Shown here one piece after another: positions 6,391 to 15,897 of a DNA stretch of 64,000 nt (positions within the stretch are counted from its first letter, which is position 1; each line of letters opens with the position of its first letter). The notes below the pieces were generated by a model. That model was not told the origin of the DNA. It made no database searches and saw only the letters and a program-made list of their open reading frames with translations. The stretch comes from Acetobacter aceti NBRC 14818 (lineage in GTDB: Bacteria; Pseudomonadota; Alphaproteobacteria; Acetobacterales; Acetobacteraceae): assembly GCF_000193495.2 (NCBI RefSeq), contig NZ_AP023410.1:620001-684000 (forward strand), read 5' to 3'. A program made the translations under genes and the position numbers.

Positions 6391-7890
6391 CTAATTCTGA
6401 TTATTCCCAATCAGTCGCAATGAGACATCACTCATGATAGAACTGAATATAGACGTAATAGCACTTTGGATGGCTGGACCGTCATCAGCCTCGAAAAAAT
6501 CAACCGTGTCAGAGGCACAGGCTTGCATAGCTCCCTGCATGGAGCCTGATCCTGTCCCCAAAAGTGGGTTTATCATATAATCATTAATTGAATAGTATGT
6601 TGCCCAGACAGAAAATAATTTTATTCCACTTTGCTTTATATTTTGGCATGCAGCAGTGTAATCGACGTTTACAACGCGATATCGCGAATTCGGATCATCA
6701 TATACGTTGGTATAACCATCCCATACATCTTGAGCACCATCCGACAGAAAAATGACGTAGGTTTTTTTCGTGGTTGCTGACGTTCCATCTCCCACATCTT
6801 GAATAAGAGAAAGGGCTTTGTTCAGATATTCAGATGTATTTGTATATCCATAATTATAGTCCTTGAAATCATACGGAGCTGAACCACTATTTTTCGCATT
6901 CGACCATTGCGTAGCATTTTCCACATCAATGGAGGAGGCAGTATTGATTGCAGCGGTCATATCTGAAGTTGGACTAAGAATTTGATTGAAATTTGTGCCA
7001 ATTGTATCAATTGAAACTGTAATTTTATCAGGATATTTCGCAGAATATTGAGACAAGCTCTCCATAAATTCTTCAATTGCCTGATTAACGTAATCTATTT
7101 TAAGATTTATTCCCTGCTGCTTGGCGTATGCACGCATATCACAGGGCCATCTTCTTGAAGATGATTGGCGTGTACTAGAAGTATAACAAGCCTCCGTCGA
7201 TATTCCGTAACCATTGGGATCGTGGCAGGCGAATACGCACTGACTACTTCCATCCTCCAGAGTGGAAATAGCCGTAGGGTCGCCTCCGATTGCCATGGAA
7301 TTGGAAATATCCACTATGAAAATGATCTGAAAATAAGCCTCTCCTTCATCCATGGCAGCCGTAGATTGTACTGTTATTGGATTTCCTGAATAATTCAGAA
7401 AGTTTGAAATAAACATATCGGATGCATAGGAAAGGGAAACTGAGACCGCACCCGAAACAGAGGATGTAGGATTATACTGAACCGTTATGGAGGGAACCGG
7501 CGAAATACCGGCGATCTGAGCGTTTTGAATAACAGATTGCATGGCTGTTGTTTCGGCAATCTGCTGGGCAGTCGCCTGTGCGTTACTGTCACCCATGTGA
7601 CTGAACATATAATTACTGGCGCTTTTGGTCGCAGACAAAGCCGCAGAATCGGAAAAAGTCTGTAGCTTTATTTTTGTGGCCACCATTTGGGAATAGTCGA
7701 CCGCGGCAGCTATTGCGGTCATGATAACCAGAGAACCGAATACAGCAAAAATAATAACGCCGCCGGTCTGGTTTGAAAGAAACTGTCGAAAAAGAATTTT
7801 TCTTGACAAGACTGAATTCCGTACAACAAACACCTGATAAAATATAAATTTAATTATAAACAACACATTAATTTGAGGCGTGTTTTTCAA
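6391..7890 (-). CDS. TadG-like pilus-associated protein with VWA domain
   Basis: A 499-residue protein. Residues about 38-65 are the TadE/TadG-type N terminus (QTGGVIIFAVFGS then a hydrophobic run), followed by a repeat-poor linker and a von Willebrand A domain beginning near 185. The metal-binding MIDAS motif D-x-S-x-S is intact (D194, S196, S198) and TYVIFLSDG marks a second core strand. Cysteines at 218, 222, 235, 250, 415 and 458 are all shared with the paralogue at 48575-49993; the first two form C-x3-C-H. It probably sits in the inner membrane with the VWA part in the periplasm. No other tad/flp gene is in the window, so a pilus role is uncertain. Its AT content is higher than that of its neighbours. 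Confidence 0.85.
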   Translation of the reverse strand: MKNTPQINVLFIIKFIFYQVFVVRNSVLSRKILFRQFLSNQTGGVIIFAVFGSLVIMTAIAAAVDYSQMVATKIKLQTFSDSAALSATKSASNYMFSHMGDSNAQATAQQIAETTAMQSVIQNAQIAGISPVPSITVQYNPTSSVSGAVSVSLSYASDMFISNFLNYSGNPITVQSTAAMDEGEAYFQIIFIVDISNSMAIGGDPTAISTLEDGSSQCVFACHDPNGYGISTEACYTSSTRQSSSRRWPCDMRAYAKQQGINLKIDYVNQAIEEFMESLSQYSAKYPDKITVSIDTIGTNFNQILSPTSDMTAAINTASSIDVENATQWSNAKNSGSAPYDFKDYNYGYTNTSEYLNKALSLIQDVGDGTSATTKKTYVIFLSDGAQDVWDGYTNVYDDPNSRYRVVNVDYTAACQNIKQSGIKLFSVWATYYSINDYMINPLLGTGSGSMQGAMQACASDTVDFFEADDGPAIQSAITSIFSSIMSDVSLRLIGNNQN

Positions 7891-7893
7891 ATA

Positions 7894-8454
7894 TTATTCA
7901 AAGAAATCCAGCGTGATCATATGTTGCCGGTCATCCACAATAACCAGACCTGACAAGGCAAGTTTTACACCTTCATCCCTGAAACGTAATGTCAGCAGAC
8001 CATCTGACAGCCGCCCCGTTCTGGCGATGGACACCTGAAGCGTTGCTGGTCCACGCTTCACAGCAGTCACCGTGACCGCCCCCTGCATATGGATCGGACG
8101 CGCAAGCAGCAGTCCAAGCGGTGTATGAGAAAGCCCCATGCGCGTCACGGCACCTGTCTGGGGGTTATACAGCACCAGATGTCCGTCGCCCGCCGTAAGC
8201 GTCATGCCCTTTGGATTGCTGTAATCCAGCCTCAGCTGTCCAGGCGTATAATTCAGTGCGCCGGAACCTCGGCTTCCGTCTGGCCAGGTTTGCACGAACC
8301 AGCTTTGCAAACTGGTCAGACCATTCAGATAGTCCTCCACACGGGCAACATCCTGCTGGTCCTGCGCTGTCAGAGGAAAGGTTCTGGTCTGGGAGCAGGC
8401 CGCCAGCGCCAATCCGGACAGCAGGGCGCTTCTGCGGGAGAGTAGCCGCATCAT
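7894..8454 (-). CDS. LolA-like outer-membrane lipoprotein carrier, itself with a lipobox
   Basis: A 186-residue protein of the LolA/LolB fold. A hydrophobic barrel-type pattern follows the N terminus (RVEDYLNGLTSLQSWFVQTW, GALNYTPGQLRLDYSNPKGM, VLYNPQTGAVTRMGLSHTPL), which is typical of LolA. LolA normally shuttles lipoproteins as a soluble periplasmic protein. Here the signal peptide carries a twin-arginine-like SRRSALLSG and ends in LALAAC with Cys20, a lipobox, so the mature protein may be a lipoprotein, as LolB is. Its ATG overlaps the bolA stop by four bases (8451-8454), so the two are cotranscribed. Two ATGs stand in tandem; the first was taken. Confidence 0.78.
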   Translation of the reverse strand: MMRLLSRRSALLSGLALAACSQTRTFPLTAQDQQDVARVEDYLNGLTSLQSWFVQTWPDGSRGSGALNYTPGQLRLDYSNPKGMTLTAGDGHLVLYNPQTGAVTRMGLSHTPLGLLLARPIHMQGAVTVTAVKRGPATLQVSIARTGRLSDGLLTLRFRDEGVKLALSGLVIVDDRQHMITLDFFE

Positions 8455-8783
8455 GCCGCCGCCTCGGCTGGCGTGTTCAGCGTCAAAGCCAGCGCATGCA
8501 GACCGTCGGCAAACTCCGGGTCGAGATATTTGTGAACCAGACGCGACCGGGCAACGCGCGAAAGCCCCGAAAAGGCATCACTCACCACCGTCAGACGAAA
8601 ATGTGTCTCCGATGCGCCCTCCTGCGGCCCACGCGGACGGGCGATGTGATGCGCATGCCGATCACTCTCGTCGATAATCTCCATACGAACCGGATGCAGC
8701 TTCTCCTGCAGAAGCGCCTCCACGCGCTGAGCCCGTGGACCTGTTGCAATACCTGCCATCGATCTTATCTCCGCCTTCTGCAT
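8451..8783 (-). CDS. BolA family protein
   Basis: A small BolA/YrbA protein: RVEALLQEKLHPVRMEIIDE, then H-AHH and THFRLTVVSDAFSGLSRVAR, with the family's C-terminal LVHKYLDPEF and HALAL. BolA proteins pair with monothiol glutaredoxins and take part in iron-sulfur cluster handling and stress response. Start 8783 is preceded by GGAGAG; an internal ATG at 8759, with its own GGAG, would give 102 residues and is equally possible. It precedes the LolA-like gene in an overlapping pair and diverges from the DnaJ-like gene, a common alphaproteobacterial arrangement. Confidence 0.88.
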   Translation of the reverse strand: MQKAEIRSMAGIATGPRAQRVEALLQEKLHPVRMEIIDESDRHAHHIARPRGPQEGASETHFRLTVVSDAFSGLSRVARSRLVHKYLDPEFADGLHALALTLNTPAEAAA

Positions 8784-8843
8784 GTCACTCTCCGTCAACA
8801 AGCCTCTTGCATCCGGACCGTCGTGGCACACATAACAGGCTGC

Positions 8844-9449
8844 ATGAGCAGACGAAACACACGTCATCGGGCATTTGATCCCGATCCGGATGCCCCGAGG
8901 CAATGTTGCGACGCCCCCGGCTGCGAGCGGGAGGCCGGCTATCGTGCGCCTCGGTCCCGCGATAGTCTGAACGAATATTTCTGGTTCTGCCTTGAGCACG
9001 TTCGCGAGTACAATGCGCGGTGGGACTATTACAAAGGCATGAGTTCGGCGCAGATTGAGGCCCATCTGCGCGCTGACATGTCATGGGATCGTCCCTCGTG
9101 GAAAATCGGGCGTATCGGCCAGAAAGGCTTCAACGAGGAGGATGTGCTCGACCCCCTCGATATCCTCAACGCCTCCCGCGCCGATCGCGCCCGTCGCCAC
9201 CGCCAGTCCCGCGAGCCGAAAACACCGGAGCCCCTGCGCGAACCACTCGCCACAATGGGACTGCGCTGGCCCGTCTCTCTCGACGAGGTCAAGTCGCGCT
9301 ACAAGGCTCTTGCTAAAAAGCACCATCCGGACACCAATCATGGTGATCCACATGCTGAAGAGCGTCTGAAAGTCATCAACGTGGCCTATTCAACCCTTCG
9401 CACGCATTTCACCTCCAACATTGAGAGTGACCTCGAAAAATCTGCCTGA
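8844..9449 (+). CDS. DnaJ-domain protein with C-terminal J domain
   Basis: A 201-residue protein. The N-terminal part has the Cys/His-rich segment (CCDAPGCEREAGYRAPRS, then FWFCLEHVREYNARWDYYKG) typical of an alphaproteobacterial DnaJ-like family found beside cobS. The J domain is at the C terminus (about residues 130-190) with the diagnostic HPD in KKHHPDTNHG. It should stimulate the ATPase of an Hsp70. I chose the ATG at 8844; longer frames extend backwards through bolA and are not credible. It stands 41 bp before cobS on the same strand, suggesting cotranscription and perhaps help in assembling the cobaltochelatase. Confidence 0.88.
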   Translation: MSRRNTRHRAFDPDPDAPRQCCDAPGCEREAGYRAPRSRDSLNEYFWFCLEHVREYNARWDYYKGMSSAQIEAHLRADMSWDRPSWKIGRIGQKGFNEEDVLDPLDILNASRADRARRHRQSREPKTPEPLREPLATMGLRWPVSLDEVKSRYKALAKKHHPDTNHGDPHAEERLKVINVAYSTLRTHFTSNIESDLEKSA

Positions 9450-9490
9450 TCGTGGCAGGGTCACTCTGAACATTAACGAACGGATGCATC

Positions 9491-10483
9491 ATGAACGCTG
9501 AGTCTGCTGACCTGATACCAACATCTGCGATCTCGGTTCCCGACCTTGAGGTCTCGGTGCGTGAGGTTTTCGGAATTGACAGCGACATCAAGGTTCCCGC
9601 CTTCTCGATCCGCACCGAGCATGTGCCCGAAATCGACACCAGCTACCGGTTCGATCACGACACGACGCTCGCGATTCTGGCGGGATTCGCGTTCAACCGC
9701 CGCGTGATGGTGCAGGGCTTCCACGGCACCGGTAAATCCTCACACGTCGAACAGATCGCTGCCCGTCTGAACTGGCCGTGCGTCCGCATCAATCTCGACA
9801 GTCATGTTTCGCGCATCGACCTGATCGGCAAGGATGCGATCGTCCTGAAAGACGGTCAGCAGGTGACCGAATTCCGTGAAGGCCTGCTGCCGTGGTGTCT
9901 CCAGCACCCCTGCGCCCTCGTGTTCGACGAATATGATGCAGGCCGTCCGGATGTGATGTTCGTTATCCAGCGCGTGCTGGAAGTGGACGGCAACCTGACA
10001 CTGCTCGACCAGAACCGCGTCATCCGTCCCAACCCGTTCTTCCGTCTGTTCGCTACCGCCAACACGGTCGGCCTTGGCGATACGACCGGCCTGTATCACG
10101 GCACGCAGCAGATCAATCAGGGACAGATGGACCGCTGGAACATCGTCACCTCCCTGAACTATCTGCCGCACGAGCAGGAAGTGGCTATTGTCACGTCCAA
10201 ACTTGGCATCGCCGCCGATGACAAGAAGATGCGCCAGACCATCGACAACATGGTCGCCCTCGCCGGTCTGACACGGTCCGGCTTCATGGCAGGCGATATC
10301 TCCACTGTCATGTCACCCCGCACAGTCATCGCCTGGGCTGAAAATCTGCGGATTTTCGGTGATCTGGCCTTCGCCTTCCGGGTGACATTCCTGAACAAGT
10401 GTGACGAAGCCGAACGCAGCATGGTGGCTGAATACTACCAGCGCTGCTTCAACGCCGACCCCATGGGCAAGCGCAAGAACTGA
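9491..10483 (+). CDS. cobS: Aerobic cobaltochelatase subunit CobS
   Basis: A 330-residue AAA+ ATPase. Walker A is GFHGTGKS (residues 76-83) and Walker B is ALVFDEYD (142-149). [20 protein letters not shown] is the sensor-type region characteristic of CobS. With CobT and the large CobN subunit it inserts cobalt into hydrogenobyrinate a,c-diamide in the aerobic route to vitamin B12. It lies 19 bp before cobT in the usual order; cobN is not in the window. The length matches the family and the catalytic motifs are complete. Confidence 0.96.
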   Translation: MNAESADLIPTSAISVPDLEVSVREVFGIDSDIKVPAFSIRTEHVPEIDTSYRFDHDTTLAILAGFAFNRRVMVQGFHGTGKSSHVEQIAARLNWPCVRINLDSHVSRIDLIGKDAIVLKDGQQVTEFREGLLPWCLQHPCALVFDEYDAGRPDVMFVIQRVLEVDGNLTLLDQNRVIRPNPFFRLFATANTVGLGDTTGLYHGTQQINQGQMDRWNIVTSLNYLPHEQEVAIVTSKLGIAADDKKMRQTIDNMVALAGLTRSGFMAGDISTVMSPRTVIAWAENLRIFGDLAFAFRVTFLNKCDEAERSMVAEYYQRCFNADPMGKRKN

Positions 10484-10502
10484 CTGACAGGAAAGACTGA
10501 AC

Positions 10503-12407
10503 ATGGCGGAAAGCCCCCGTTCTTCGCAAAAACCTTCCACCGCGACTGAAGCGGCCGACAAGGCCGAAGCGTTCCGGCGTGCGACGATCGGGGCTATCCG
10601 CGCCATGGGTGGACGGCCTGACACCAATGTCACCTTCCATTCCGGTAATATGCCGCCGGGGCCTCTGGATCAGGACGGACCGATCCGCCTGCCTCAGCCT
10701 TCGCGTCATGCGACGGTTGAGGAAGCCACCCGCATACGTGGCGCCGCCGATGCGGAAGCGCTGAAACTCAGGCATCATGATGCCGATTTTCATCGTTCCC
10801 ATCAGCCGGATGACGGTGCTGCACGCGCCGCCTACGACGCGCTTGAGCAGGCCCGTATCGAGTCTGTCGGCTCACGCTATATGCTGGGCGTGGCCGCCAA
10901 TCTGGACCAGAAGCTGGAAGAGGAATGCCGCGCGCTCGGCGTGCCGCACATGTCCAGCAAGGAGCAACTTCCCACCGCTTTTGCGCTTGGACTGCTTGCC
11001 CGCGCAAAACTCAGCGGGCGGCCGGTTCCGGAAAGTGTCCGTCCCCTTCTCGATGACTGGAGCCGCACGCTGTCTCCTGATGCCCTGAAGGCCCTTGAGG
11101 CCCTCAATGCTGCCCAGGATGATCAGGTCGCCTACTCCAAAGCGTCGCAAAAGCTGATGGCCGCCTGCTCTCTTGTCGAACTCGATAGCGAGCAGCCAGA
11201 AAACGATGAAGATGGGGAAGATGATGCGACCGGAGAGGATGAAGACGGCGCGGATGAGCCGCCTGCCTCCCCGGAAGAGCAGCCCTCAACCGATGAAATG
11301 GAAGAGGAACAGGCGGCAGCCGAACCTCAGTTAATGGATGGAAGTGGTGAAACCGGCGATCCGGATGAAGCCACAGATTCAGAATCCGGTGATACTGACG
11401 GAACCGGTGAACCTTCGGGGCCCAATGAGGGACGACAGGCCACCCCCGGTGACACGGCTGCCGGTTATCACGCCTATACCACCCAGTTTGATGAAGAAGT
11501 CGCCGCAGAAGATCTGTGCGATGAAGACGAGCTGACACGTCTGCGCCAGCAACTGGACATTCAACTGGCGTCACTGACCGGTGTCATTTCACGACTGGCC
11601 AACCGCCTGCAGCGTAAGCTGCTCGCGCAGCAGACCCGTTCATGGAACTTCGATCTCGAAGAAGGCATCCTTGATGCCGGGCGTCTCTCGCGGATCGTCG
11701 TCAACCCGACCCTTTCCCTGTCCTACAAGCAGGAAAGCGAGACGGAATTCCGTGATACCGCCGTCACACTTCTGATCGACAATTCCGGCTCCATGCGCGG
11801 ACGGCCGATTTCCGTAGCCGCCATGTGCGGCGATATCCTCGCCCGCACCCTTGAGCGCTGTGGCGTGAAGGTGGAGATCCTGGGCTTCACCACGCGTGCA
11901 TGGAAAGGTGGTCAGAGCCGTGAGAAATGGACGGGCGACGGCAAACCGAAAAACCCCGGACGTCTGAATGACCTGCGCCACATCGTCTACAAGGCGGCGG
12001 ATACTCCCTTGCGTCGGGCTCGCCGCAACCTCGGACTGATGTTGCGTGAAGGTCTGCTCAAGGAAAACATCGACGGTGAGGCGCTTCTCTGGGCGTCCCG
12101 TCGCCTGCGTAACCGCCCGGAGCAGCGTCGCATCCTGATGGTGATCTCGGACGGTGCGCCTGTCGATGACAGTACCCTGTCGGCCAATCCGAGTTCGTAT
12201 CTAGAAGATCATCTTCGAGAGGTCATCACGGCTATCGAAAGCCGCAGCGAGATCGAACTGGTCGCCATCGGCATCGGACACGACGTGACGCGCTATTACA
12301 GGCGCGCCGTGACCATCACGGACGCCGAAGAACTCGGCGGCACGATGATGAAGAAGCTGTCCGAACTCTTCGATGAAGACGCGAAGCGGTCAGCCCGGCG
12401 CGGTTAA
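10503..12407 (+). CDS. cobT: Aerobic cobaltochelatase subunit CobT
   Basis: A 634-residue protein. The N-terminal domain (to about 225) is followed by a long acidic linker rich in D, E, G and S (about 230-330) and a C-terminal VWA domain. The MIDAS motif DNSGS is at 426-430, and [15 protein letters not shown] marks another VWA strand. CobT binds the CobS ring and couples ATP hydrolysis to the metal insertion done by CobN, in the same way that BchD works with BchI in magnesium chelatase. Its last 18 bases overlap the convergent decarboxylase gene. Cotranscribed with cobS. Confidence 0.96.
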   Translation: MAESPRSSQKPSTATEAADKAEAFRRATIGAIRAMGGRPDTNVTFHSGNMPPGPLDQDGPIRLPQPSRHATVEEATRIRGAADAEALKLRHHDADFHRSHQPDDGAARAAYDALEQARIESVGSRYMLGVAANLDQKLEEECRALGVPHMSSKEQLPTAFALGLLARAKLSGRPVPESVRPLLDDWSRTLSPDALKALEALNAAQDDQVAYSKASQKLMAACSLVELDSEQPENDEDGEDDATGEDEDGADEPPASPEEQPSTDEMEEEQAAAEPQLMDGSGETGDPDEATDSESGDTDGTGEPSGPNEGRQATPGDTAAGYHAYTTQFDEEVAAEDLCDEDELTRLRQQLDIQLASLTGVISRLANRLQRKLLAQQTRSWNFDLEEGILDAGRLSRIVVNPTLSLSYKQESETEFRDTAVTLLIDNSGSMRGRPISVAAMCGDILARTLERCGVKVEILGFTTRAWKGGQSREKWTGDGKPKNPGRLNDLRHIVYKAADTPLRRARRNLGLMLREGLLKENIDGEALLWASRRLRNRPEQRRILMVISDGAPVDDSTLSANPSSYLEDHLREVITAIESRSEIELVAIGIGHDVTRYYRRAVTITDAEELGGTMMKKLSELFDEDAKRSARRG

Positions 12408-13868
12408 ACCACGCCGGGCAGCAAAAGCGAGAACCGCATCCACCATCCGGTCGACGTCAGCCGCCATTGTTCTGTGATTGACGATGGCGGCACGGATCAC
12501 GAGCCGACCGTTGATCCGTGTCGTCGAGGGGACCGCCAGACCGGCTATCTGGACGTCCTTCACTATCTCGCCGTTCAGATGGTCAAGCTGCTCATCTGTC
12601 AGAGTGCAGTCCCGCAGGCGGAAACAGACAATGTCGAGAGTCACGGGGGCCATAAGTTCAAGCATTGGTTCAGCGTCAACACGAGCCTCAAGATGACGGG
12701 CAACCGCACAACAGTGATCCACCATCCGGCCAAGCCTCTGCGTGCCGTAGACTGACAGGGTCGCCCAGACTTTCAGCGCCCTGAACCCCCGGGACAGATC
12801 CGGGCCGAGATCGCAGAACCAGGGGGCACCTGCTGCTAGTCCACGATCCTCCCGCGAGAGATAGGACAGAGTCTGGGCAAAAGCCGCGGCATGTTTGGTG
12901 GCATCGCGCACGATCACACACCCGGCGTCATAGGGAACCTGCGCCCATTTGTGGAAATCGAACGCAAGACTGTCGGCTCTCTCAAGGCCTGACAACGCCT
13001 TTTTGAAATGAGGAGAGAGCGCTGCCATCGCGCCGAACGCGCCGTCTACGTGAAACCAGAGTTCTTCCTTGGTGGCGATTCCAGAGATGACGTCCAGGGG
13101 ATCGATTGCGCCCACATCGACGGTCCCCGCAGTTCCGACCACAAGGAATGGCTCGAAGCCTGCCTGCCTGTCTGCCGCAATCATGGCCTTTAGAGCCGTC
13201 GTATCCATACGGAAAGCATCATCAACAGGAACCAGACGGAGCGCATCAGAACCGAGGCCAGCCAGATCAAACGCCCGACTGATGCATCCGTGGGCGCTAC
13301 AGGCGGCGTATCCCACCAGCGAGCGCTGGCCCACACCGTTTTGCCGCAGTGACAGGCCATCTTTTGCGGCGCGACTGGCGACGATGACGGCAATAAAATT
13401 CGCCATTGAAGAGCCCGTGACAAACAGGCCCGACGCTGTTTCCGGAAAGCCCATCAGGCTGGAGGCCCAGCGAATGACCATGCGCTCGACTTCTACGGGC
13501 GCATGATCCCGGCCTCCCAGATTGGCGTTGAGGCCCGCAGCCAGCATCTCCGCCAGCATACCGACGGGCGTGCCGCCCCCATGCACCCATCCCATGAAGC
13601 CCGGATGGCGGTTCCCTACGCTGTAAGGAAGGACCATCTGTTTGAACGTTTCCCCAAAGGCCTCTGCATCCATCCCATGTTCGGGAACCGGGGTGTGACG
13701 AAAACCGGTCCGTATATCATCGGGCAAAGGCTGCCAGACAGGCTGCTCCCTGATTTCCCGTAGATTATCGAACATCATGTCGAGCATATGATGACCTGTG
13801 GCCCGGAGCCTGTCCCAGTCTGCGCCTTGCGGATCGAGAGAAAGAAATGGGTCGGTATCATCCACCAT
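12390..13868 (-). CDS. PLP-dependent aromatic-L-amino-acid decarboxylase family protein
   Basis: A 492-residue group II decarboxylase (DOPA/tryptophan/tyrosine decarboxylase family). The PLP lysine is K307 in [10 protein letters not shown], and the cofactor-ring Asp is in WFHVDGAFG. The N terminus has the substrate-side motif [20 protein letters not shown]. Members remove the carboxyl group of aromatic or related amino acids; the exact substrate cannot be read from the sequence. It ends 18 bases inside cobT on the other strand and stands alone, with no transporter beside it. No obvious missing residue. Confidence 0.88.
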   Translation of the reverse strand: MVDDTDPFLSLDPQGADWDRLRATGHHMLDMMFDNLREIREQPVWQPLPDDIRTGFRHTPVPEHGMDAEAFGETFKQMVLPYSVGNRHPGFMGWVHGGGTPVGMLAEMLAAGLNANLGGRDHAPVEVERMVIRWASSLMGFPETASGLFVTGSSMANFIAVIVASRAAKDGLSLRQNGVGQRSLVGYAACSAHGCISRAFDLAGLGSDALRLVPVDDAFRMDTTALKAMIAADRQAGFEPFLVVGTAGTVDVGAIDPLDVISGIATKEELWFHVDGAFGAMAALSPHFKKALSGLERADSLAFDFHKWAQVPYDAGCVIVRDATKHAAAFAQTLSYLSREDRGLAAGAPWFCDLGPDLSRGFRALKVWATLSVYGTQRLGRMVDHCCAVARHLEARVDAEPMLELMAPVTLDIVCFRLRDCTLTDEQLDHLNGEIVKDVQIAGLAVPSTTRINGRLVIRAAIVNHRTMAADVDRMVDAVLAFAARRGLTAPG

Positions 13869-14010
13869 AAAAAGGCTTTCGCAAGAAACTGGCTGACAGG
13901 AAACTTAGGTCATCACTGCGCTTTCATACAGGACCAAGGCGGTGAAAACCAAGCAAGCGAAGCTGATACCTGCAAATGACTGATTTCCACAATCTGGAGT
14001 GAAGCCAATC

Positions 14011-14796
14011 ATGCTGTTCGACGGTTTTGCTCTCATAATCAGGACTGTGAACGACGTTCCTTACCGCTTTTGTCTTGGGGGCAGTGGCACACTCCTCATG
14101 CTCCTGCATGGTCGGCCAGAAACACACGCCATGTGGCATAAGGTGGCTCCAGCCCTTGCAGCCCATTACACAGTGCTGTGCCCGGATCTGCATCCTGAGC
14201 GCTCTCTCACCCAGCAGGCTGATGATCTGCTTGGTCTGGCGGATAATCTTGGCCACGAAAGTCTCATTCTGGCAGGGCAGGACTACGGGGCACGGGTCGC
14301 GTGCGAAGTGGCTGGGCAGGAACCGTCTCGTGTGAAAGCGCTGGTTCTGCTCGAAGCCCTGCCCGGTCCGGATCACTCCGGTCGGGATGATATGGCTTTT
14401 TCCCTGACACAATATGAGAGTTGCTGGTTTGGTCAGCTTCACCCCAAACCGGAAGCCAACGCCGTCCAGATACCTGCTGAATGGCTGGATGATCCTATCG
14501 CAGAAAACAGCTTCTTCTCTCCAGAGGCGGTAGAAGACTATCTCTCCGCGCAGGTGTGGCGAAGCGACACACCTTTTTCATGGCCAGTGTCTCGTCCGGA
14601 TCTACACTGTCCTGTTCTTGTCCTCTGGGGCGCAAAGGGACGTATTGGCGGGTGGTATACTCCCGTTTTACCTTGGCTGGCTGTTTCCACCGGCACTGTG
14701 ACCGGCCATGCGCTCCCGGCTGAGCATTTTCTTCCGGAAGAAGCACCAGAAGAAACTCTTGCCGCCATTCAGGATTTTCTGAGTAACATCTCATGA
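14011..14796 (+). CDS. Alpha/beta hydrolase, haloacetate dehalogenase/epoxide hydrolase-like
   Basis: A 261-residue alpha/beta-hydrolase. The oxyanion region HGRPETHAMW and the nucleophile elbow GQDYGARV put an Asp, not Ser, at the nucleophile position. The likely catalytic His is in AEHFLPEEAPEE. The wording is close to fluoroacetate/haloacetate dehalogenases, but the carboxylate-binding Arg that normally follows the nucleophile is Tyr here, and the usual later Asp appears as Glu (VLLEALPG). A different ester-like, epoxide or halide substrate is therefore likely. I chose the ATG at 14011, with GGAG at 13996-13999. It is a stand-alone gene. Confidence 0.72.
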   Translation: MLFDGFALIIRTVNDVPYRFCLGGSGTLLMLLHGRPETHAMWHKVAPALAAHYTVLCPDLHPERSLTQQADDLLGLADNLGHESLILAGQDYGARVACEVAGQEPSRVKALVLLEALPGPDHSGRDDMAFSLTQYESCWFGQLHPKPEANAVQIPAEWLDDPIAENSFFSPEAVEDYLSAQVWRSDTPFSWPVSRPDLHCPVLVLWGAKGRIGGWYTPVLPWLAVSTGTVTGHALPAEHFLPEEAPEETLAAIQDFLSNIS

Positions 14797-14844
14797 ACCA
14801 GGCACACGGCCTGCCCCTCCTGACGAACAGAAACCCTGATGTTC

Positions 14845-15690
14845 CTAACCGAACAGCGAGGAAACAAGCGAGTTACCGCTTGAGGTAATGCCAAACAGGC
14901 TGAGAGTCGGATCACTTGTTCCATCCGAACCGTAAAGCGAGAGCAATGAAGCCGGTTGCGTTACTGTCTGCGGATTAAACTGAAGGATGGCCAGATAACG
15001 CTCTGCATATTTCTGAATGTTTGCTTCAGATGAGAAGTCCGAGGCGTTATATGTTTTTTCAATCAGACGCTTCTGTTCGTCATAATCCAGAACACCGAAC
15101 TGTGTTGGATTATATCCGCTTACAGTTTCAACAACTTTCAGAAGAGTGGAATCGGACATGATCTGATCGACAGTCATGCCTGTCGTCATTGTTCTTGTGA
15201 AGTAGAGAGCATTACCAACACCGGACGTGCTCTGCTGTGCCTCCAGCGCTGTTTCATAGGATTTTTCATCATATTTCGTGACGATCGAATCAACGGTCGA
15301 CTGATCAGCGAAAGGAGATGTTGTCGAAGCGGAAGAACCACTTGTATCGAATGCAGCAAAAGCTTTAGCGAATGCTGTCCACGCCGCATTGCCTGATTTG
15401 GCCGACACGGACTTGGGATCAGTCGGATTCTGCGTAAGGAGGTCTTTCACCAGCGCTGTGGAGTTCTGAATCGATCCAAGCCCATAGGCTCCGAGCACCA
15501 CAGAAAGCGCCTTGTAGTTTTTCATCAAGGCAGAGGCAGAGGTGATTGTTACGGCGTCTTCCTCAAAAGATGACGTATAGTTTGTTACCGTCGCATCTGT
15601 CTTGGCATAATCGGAAGCCGATTTTGCCTCGTCCTTGAGATCATGCTCATACAGGGCGACGGGAGACAGACCGGTGATAATAGAAGACAT
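14845..15690 (-). CDS. DUF1217 family protein (flagellar-associated type)
   Basis: A 281-residue Ser/Thr/Ala-rich protein that matches the DUF1217 pattern, with the family-like stretch LMKNYKALSVVLGAYGLGSI followed by ALVKDLLTQNPTDP. The family often lies in flagellar gene clusters of Alphaproteobacteria and may be secreted or structural; its function is unproven. No other flagellar gene is in view, so this copy is isolated. A strong ribosome site (GGAGGT) precedes the start at 15690. It ends with a glycine/serine-rich tail. Confidence 0.68.
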   Translation of the reverse strand: MSSIITGLSPVALYEHDLKDEAKSASDYAKTDATVTNYTSSFEEDAVTITSASALMKNYKALSVVLGAYGLGSIQNSTALVKDLLTQNPTDPKSVSAKSGNAAWTAFAKAFAAFDTSGSSASTTSPFADQSTVDSIVTKYDEKSYETALEAQQSTSGVGNALYFTRTMTTGMTVDQIMSDSTLLKVVETVSGYNPTQFGVLDYDEQKRLIEKTYNASDFSSEANIQKYAERYLAILQFNPQTVTQPASLLSLYGSDGTSDPTLSLFGITSSGNSLVSSLFG

Positions 15691-15897
15691 GGGAGACCTC
15701 CATCAGCCGGCTTTTCCGGCGTTTGCGTCCGTCTCGCAGAGTGCCCCACCAGTACTAACAACCAGTTAAAGTCATATACGCAAAACAAATGCCCAAGATT
15801 CATTTTAGGCTTGGCGACACGAAATTTTCTTGCTCTTCTGTAACGAACTTCTCCGGGCGGGCTACGTTTTCCAGGAGAAAAGCGGTCAGGAGCACGA

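Noticed and set aside
6391..7890. TadG-like protein as a c-type cytochrome
   Set aside because: C-x3-C-H is not the standard C-x2-C-H haem site and lies within a VWA domain; kept only as a speculative note in the findings.
9450..9490. Cobalamin riboswitch before cobS
   Set aside because: Only 41 bp lie between the DnaJ-like gene and cobS, too short for the riboswitch, and no B12-box-like sequence is visible.
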